Positions 61,694 to 64,000 of a DNA stretch of 64,000 nt are shown one piece after another. Each line of letters starts with the position of its first letter. The stretch's first letter is position 1. The notes beneath the pieces are model-generated. The model made no database searches, was not told the origin of the DNA, and saw only the letters and a list, made by a program, of their open reading frames with translations. The stretch spans positions 1-64,000 of the forward strand of contig NZ_CABVOU010000038.1 in the NCBI RefSeq assembly GCF_902500215.1. The letters run 5' to 3'. Source of the stretch: Halomonas lysinitropha. GTDB lineage: Bacteria > Pseudomonadota > Gammaproteobacteria > Pseudomonadales > Halomonadaceae. The translations under genes and the position numbers were made by a program.

Positions 61694-64000
61694 TTACGCG
61701 GGGCGAAGCTGCCCGCGTTCCTCGGTCACGATGATGTCCGGATCCGGGCGGCTGTCGTTGACGAAGCTGCGGAAGCGCTTGAGCTTCTCCGGGTCGTCGA
61801 TGGCATCGGCCCACTCGCACTGGTAGGTGTCGATCACGGTCTGCATCTGGCGCTCCAGCTCCTCGCCTATCCCCAGGCGGTCGTCGATGACCACCTCCTG
61901 GAGGTAGTCCAGGCCGCCCTCCAGGTTCTCGCGCCACACCGAGGTGCGCTGCAGGCGATCGGCGGTGCGCACATAGAACATCAGGAAACGGTCGATGAGC
62001 TGGATCAGCCGGTCGTCGTCGAGGTCGGTGGCGAAGAGCTCGGCATGGCGCGGTCGCATGCCGCCGTTGCCACAGACATAGAGGTTCCAGCCGTGCTCGG
62101 TGGCGATCACGCCGATGTCCTTGCCCTGGGCCTCGGCACACTCCCGGGTGCAGCCGGAAACGCCGAACTTGAGCTTGTGGGGCGAGCGCAGGCCCTTGTA
62201 GCGATGCTCCAGCCGGATCGCCATGCCCACGCTGTCCTGCACCCCGTAGCGACACCAGCTGCTGCCGACGCAGGACTTCACCGTGCGCAGCGACTTGGCG
62301 TAGGCGTGGCCGGTCTCGAAGCCGGCATCGAGCAGCTCGCTCCAGATATCCGGGAGTTCCTCCAGGCGCGCGCCGAAGAGGTCGATGCGCTGGCCGCCGG
62401 TGACCTTGGTGTAGAGGGCGTACTTCTGCGCCACCTTGCCCAGCACTACCAACTTGTCCGGGGTGATCTCGCCGCCGGGCACCCTGGGGACCACCGAATA
62501 GGTGCCGTTCTTCTGCATGTTGGCCATGAAGGTATCGTTGGTGTCCTGCAGCGGGATGTGGGCGGCATCGGTGATCGGCTCGTTGAAGCAGGAGGCGAGA
62601 ATCGAGGCCACCGCCGGCTTGCAGATGTCGCAGCCCAGGCGGTGGGTTGCGGCGTTGCCGTGCTTGTCGATCAGCTCGCCGAAGGTCTTGATGCCCTCGA
62701 CACGCACGATGTCGTAGAGCCCCTGCCGGGTGTGGGCGAAGTGCTCGCAGAGGGAATGGTCGACCGCCACGCCGCGGGCTTCCAGCTCGTGCTCCACCAC
62801 GCTCTTCAGCAGGGCCGCGCAGCCGCCGCAGCCGGTGCTGGCCTTGGTCTCGCCCTTGACGGTTGTCAGGTCGCTGGCGCCGGTATCCAGGGTTGCGCAG
62901 ATATCGCCCTTGCTGACGTTATGGCAGGAGCAGATGGTGGCCGTCTCGGGCAGGGCGTCCGGCCCCAGTGTCGGGGCGCCTTCAATGCTGGGCAGGATCA
63001 GCGAGGACGGTTCCTCGGGAAGGTCCAGGCCATTGCTGTAGTACTGCAGCAGGGTGTCGTAGACGCCGTTGTCGCCCACCAGCATGGCGCCGACCAGTCG
63101 CCTGCCGTCAGCGGAGACTACCAGCTTGCGGTACTGCTGCTTGATCTGGTCGAGGTAGCGGAATACCCGGGCGCCGGGTGTCTGGTTGCCGTGGGCATCG
63201 CCGATGGCGCCCACGTCGACACCCAGCAGCTTGAGCTTGGTGCTCATGTCGGCGCCGCGGAAACTCTCGCCCTGAATGTGATCAAAAGGGGCAAGCAGGG
63301 TGTCGGTGGCGACCTTGGCCATCTGGTAGCCCGGGGCGACCAGGCCGAAGATGCTGTTGTTCCAGAGTGCCACCTCGCCCACGGCGAGAATTGCCGGGTC
63401 GCTGGTCAGGCAGCGGTCATCGATCACCACGCCACCGCGCTTGCCCATCTCCAGGGCGCTGTTCCGGGCCAGGTCGTCGCGCGGGCGGATGCCGGCGGAG
63501 AAGACGATCAGGTCGGCCTCCAGCACCTTGTCATCCTGGAAGACCATGCGGTGAGTCGCGTCTTCTCCGTCCTCGATGCGCTGGGTGGCACGCTCGGTGT
63601 GTACCTGTACGCCCAGGGCCTCGATCTTCTCGCGCAGCAGTTCGCCGCCCTCGCTATCGACCTGCATGGGCATCAGGCGCGGGGCGAACTCCACCACGGC
63701 GGTGTCGAGGTTCAGGCCACGCAGGGCATTGGCCGCTTCCAGCCCCAGCAGACCGCCTCCTACCACCACGCCGGTGGATGCCTGTTCAGCGGCGGTGCGA
63801 ATGGCGTCCAGGTCGTCCAGGGTGCGGTAAACCAGGCAGCCGTCACGATCGCTGCCGGGAATCGGCGGCACGAAGGGATAGGAGCCGGTGGCCAGTACCA
63901 GGCGGTCGTAGGGGATGCGGCCCTTGGCGGTCACCACTTCCCCGGCATCGCGGTCGATGGCAGTCACCGCCTCGGCCAGGCGCAGCTCGATGCCGTTGGC
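61694..64000 (-). CDS. nirB: Assimilatory nitrite reductase large subunit NirB (partial, cut by right edge)
   Basis: The C-terminal 768 codons of an NAD(P)H nitrite reductase reducing nitrite to ammonia. From the visible end inward: the FAD/NAD domain (YDRLVLATGSYPFVPPIPG, VVGGGLLGLEAANAL, ILAVGEVALWNN), the BFD-like [2Fe-2S] module (CSCHNVSKGD, STGCGGCAALL), then the siroheme/4Fe-4S domain with KSCVGSSWCRYG and GVSGCTRECAEAQ. About 85-90 N-terminal residues lie beyond the window. No nitrate reductase or transporter is visible, so an assimilatory role is the simplest view. Confidence 0.93.
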   Translation of the reverse strand, partial: ANGIELRLAEAVTAIDRDAGEVVTAKGRIPYDRLVLATGSYPFVPPIPGSDRDGCLVYRTLDDLDAIRTAAEQASTGVVVGGGLLGLEAANALRGLNLDTAVVEFAPRLMPMQVDSEGGELLREKIEALGVQVHTERATQRIEDGEDATHRMVFQDDKVLEADLIVFSAGIRPRDDLARNSALEMGKRGGVVIDDRCLTSDPAILAVGEVALWNNSIFGLVAPGYQMAKVATDTLLAPFDHIQGESFRGADMSTKLKLLGVDVGAIGDAHGNQTPGARVFRYLDQIKQQYRKLVVSADGRRLVGAMLVGDNGVYDTLLQYYSNGLDLPEEPSSLILPSIEGAPTLGPDALPETATICSCHNVSKGDICATLDTGASDLTTVKGETKASTGCGGCAALLKSVVEHELEARGVAVDHSLCEHFAHTRQGLYDIVRVEGIKTFGELIDKHGNAATHRLGCDICKPAVASILASCFNEPITDAAHIPLQDTNDTFMANMQKNGTYSVVPRVPGGEITPDKLVVLGKVAQKYALYTKVTGGQRIDLFGARLEELPDIWSELLDAGFETGHAYAKSLRTVKSCVGSSWCRYGVQDSVGMAIRLEHRYKGLRSPHKLKFGVSGCTRECAEAQGKDIGVIATEHGWNLYVCGNGGMRPRHAELFATDLDDDRLIQLIDRFLMFYVRTADRLQRTSVWRENLEGGLDYLQEVVIDDRLGIGEELERQMQTVIDTYQCEWADAIDDPEKLKRFRSFVNDSRPDPDIIVTEERGQLRPA

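Overview
The window reads as a chromosomal segment of a high-GC gammaproteobacterium, most likely Halomonadaceae (Halomonas-like). That placement is an inference from gene content and codon style, not from a search. Genes are dense on both strands, with many 4-base stop/start overlaps, and a high-GC background broken by lower-GC patches at about 7.9-10.2 kb and inside the hsdS specificity domains.

Layout. (1) 1-7.7 kb is an iron/siderophore locus: fhuB (cut by the left edge), fhuD and fhuC on the minus strand, then an ABC exporter-type half transporter and a TonB-dependent receptor on the plus strand, then FhuF on the minus strand. Three good Fur-box-like sites sit at the three promoter regions. 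(2) 7.8-18.0 kb begins with a tRNA(CAT) that looks like tRNA-Ile2 and continues as a defence island: an AbiEi antitoxin followed by a broken AbiEii toxin, a two-part protein with a GIY-YIG-like C-terminus, and a type I restriction-modification locus (hsdM, hsdS, a 66-aa ORF, an SRAP/YedK-type DNA-protein-crosslink gene, hsdR). (3) 18.1-25.6 kb holds pirin, an SRPBCC protein beside a short LOV blue-light receptor, a small gene divergent from a LysR regulator, a rhodanese, an FMN-dependent lactate-dehydrogenase-type enzyme and gamma-glutamyltranspeptidase. (4) 25.9-34.7 kb holds a cofactor-less sulfite-oxidase-fold protein overlapping a diguanylate cyclase, an isocitrate-dehydrogenase-family protein with an internal duplication, threonine ammonia-lyase with ChaC, PgpA, a PhoD-like phosphatase and an NnrU-like membrane protein. 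(5) 34.9-39.8 kb is a polyamine-type ABC operon followed by a CDF cation exporter. (6) 39.9-44.6 kb is a PepSY/response-regulator/histidine-kinase operon divergent from a second PepSY protein, then a TSUP permease. (7) 43.7-48.0 kb is a LysR regulator divergent from mmsA and a GMC dehydrogenase, matching known 3-hydroxypropionate catabolic modules. (8) 48.2-52.9 kb holds a cold-shock protein, an SLC13 permease, an esterase, a PAS-GGDEF protein and a zinc-ribbon protein. (9) 52.9-58.3 kb is a tightly overlapped four-gene cluster of Mrp/complex-I-like antiporter subunits with no redox partner nearby. (10) 58.5-64.0 kb holds a PIN-PhoH ATPase, a patatin-like phospholipase and nirD/nirB (nirB cut by the right edge).

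The points most worth a second look are the composite defence island with its decayed AbiE toxin and embedded SRAP gene, the duplicated isocitrate dehydrogenase, and the orphan antiporter-like complex. The LOV/SRPBCC pair, the sulfite-oxidase-fold/diguanylate-cyclase pair and the 3-hydroxypropionate module with its palindromic operator follow. I saw no CRISPR array, prophage, integrase or complete insertion sequence.
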